From assembly GCA_905372205.1 (NCBI GenBank), contig CAJPOH010000054.1:1-6536 (forward strand): a stretch of DNA of 6,536 nt, given 5' to 3'. Each line of letters starts with the position of its first letter. Position 1 is the stretch's first letter. The notes under the pieces were generated by a model. That model worked only from the letters and a program-made list of their open reading frames with translations. It was not told the origin of the DNA and made no database searches. This document shows, in pieces, positions 6,525 through 6,536 of the stretch. Origin of the DNA: an uncultured Treponema sp. (GTDB lineage Bacteria; Spirochaetota; Spirochaetia; Treponematales; Treponemataceae). The position numbers and the translations under genes are program-made.

Positions 6525-6536
6525 ATGCAAACCCCG

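Overview
The window is AT-rich and carries three protein genes and two intergenic regions. The best guess for the host is a low-GC host-associated spirochaete of the Treponema type. That rests on a very large lipoprotein with a relaxed lipobox (Phe at -3), its stacked cadherin-like beta-sandwich modules, and the AT-rich codon use. No rRNA or other taxonomic marker is present, so this is an inference of moderate strength.

Layout. Bases 1-993 (+) hold the 3' three quarters of a PepC/bleomycin-hydrolase cysteine aminopeptidase. Its N-terminus and catalytic Cys lie upstream of the window. It converges on a ClC-family anion channel/transporter at 1048-2370 (-). A strong bidirectional hairpin terminator sits between the two stops. 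A 158-bp divergent promoter region (2371-2528) separates the ClC gene from a 1262-residue lipoprotein gene at 2529-6317 (+). The last 219 bases are non-coding. They hold a long imperfect inverted repeat and then a short array of palindromic sequences with a 22-23 bp period, ending in a further palindrome at the window edge.

The three genes do not form an operon and show no obvious common pathway. PepC is a cytoplasmic peptidase, ClC an inner-membrane anion transporter, and the third a surface or periplasmic lipoprotein of unknown role.

The points most worth a second look are: (i) the palindrome array at 6414-6497, which may be a set of operators, iterons or transposase-binding sites; (ii) the lipoprotein, whose body can be read as six diverged ~107-127-residue modules plus an unassigned C-terminal domain; (iii) the ClC protein, which keeps the gating glutamate but has lost the Ser and Tyr that normally coordinate the central anion; (iv) the PepC C-terminus, three residues longer than the canonical ending that enters the active site; (v) the divergent promoter region, where one self-complementary -35-like hexamer could serve both genes and the ClC message would be nearly leaderless.
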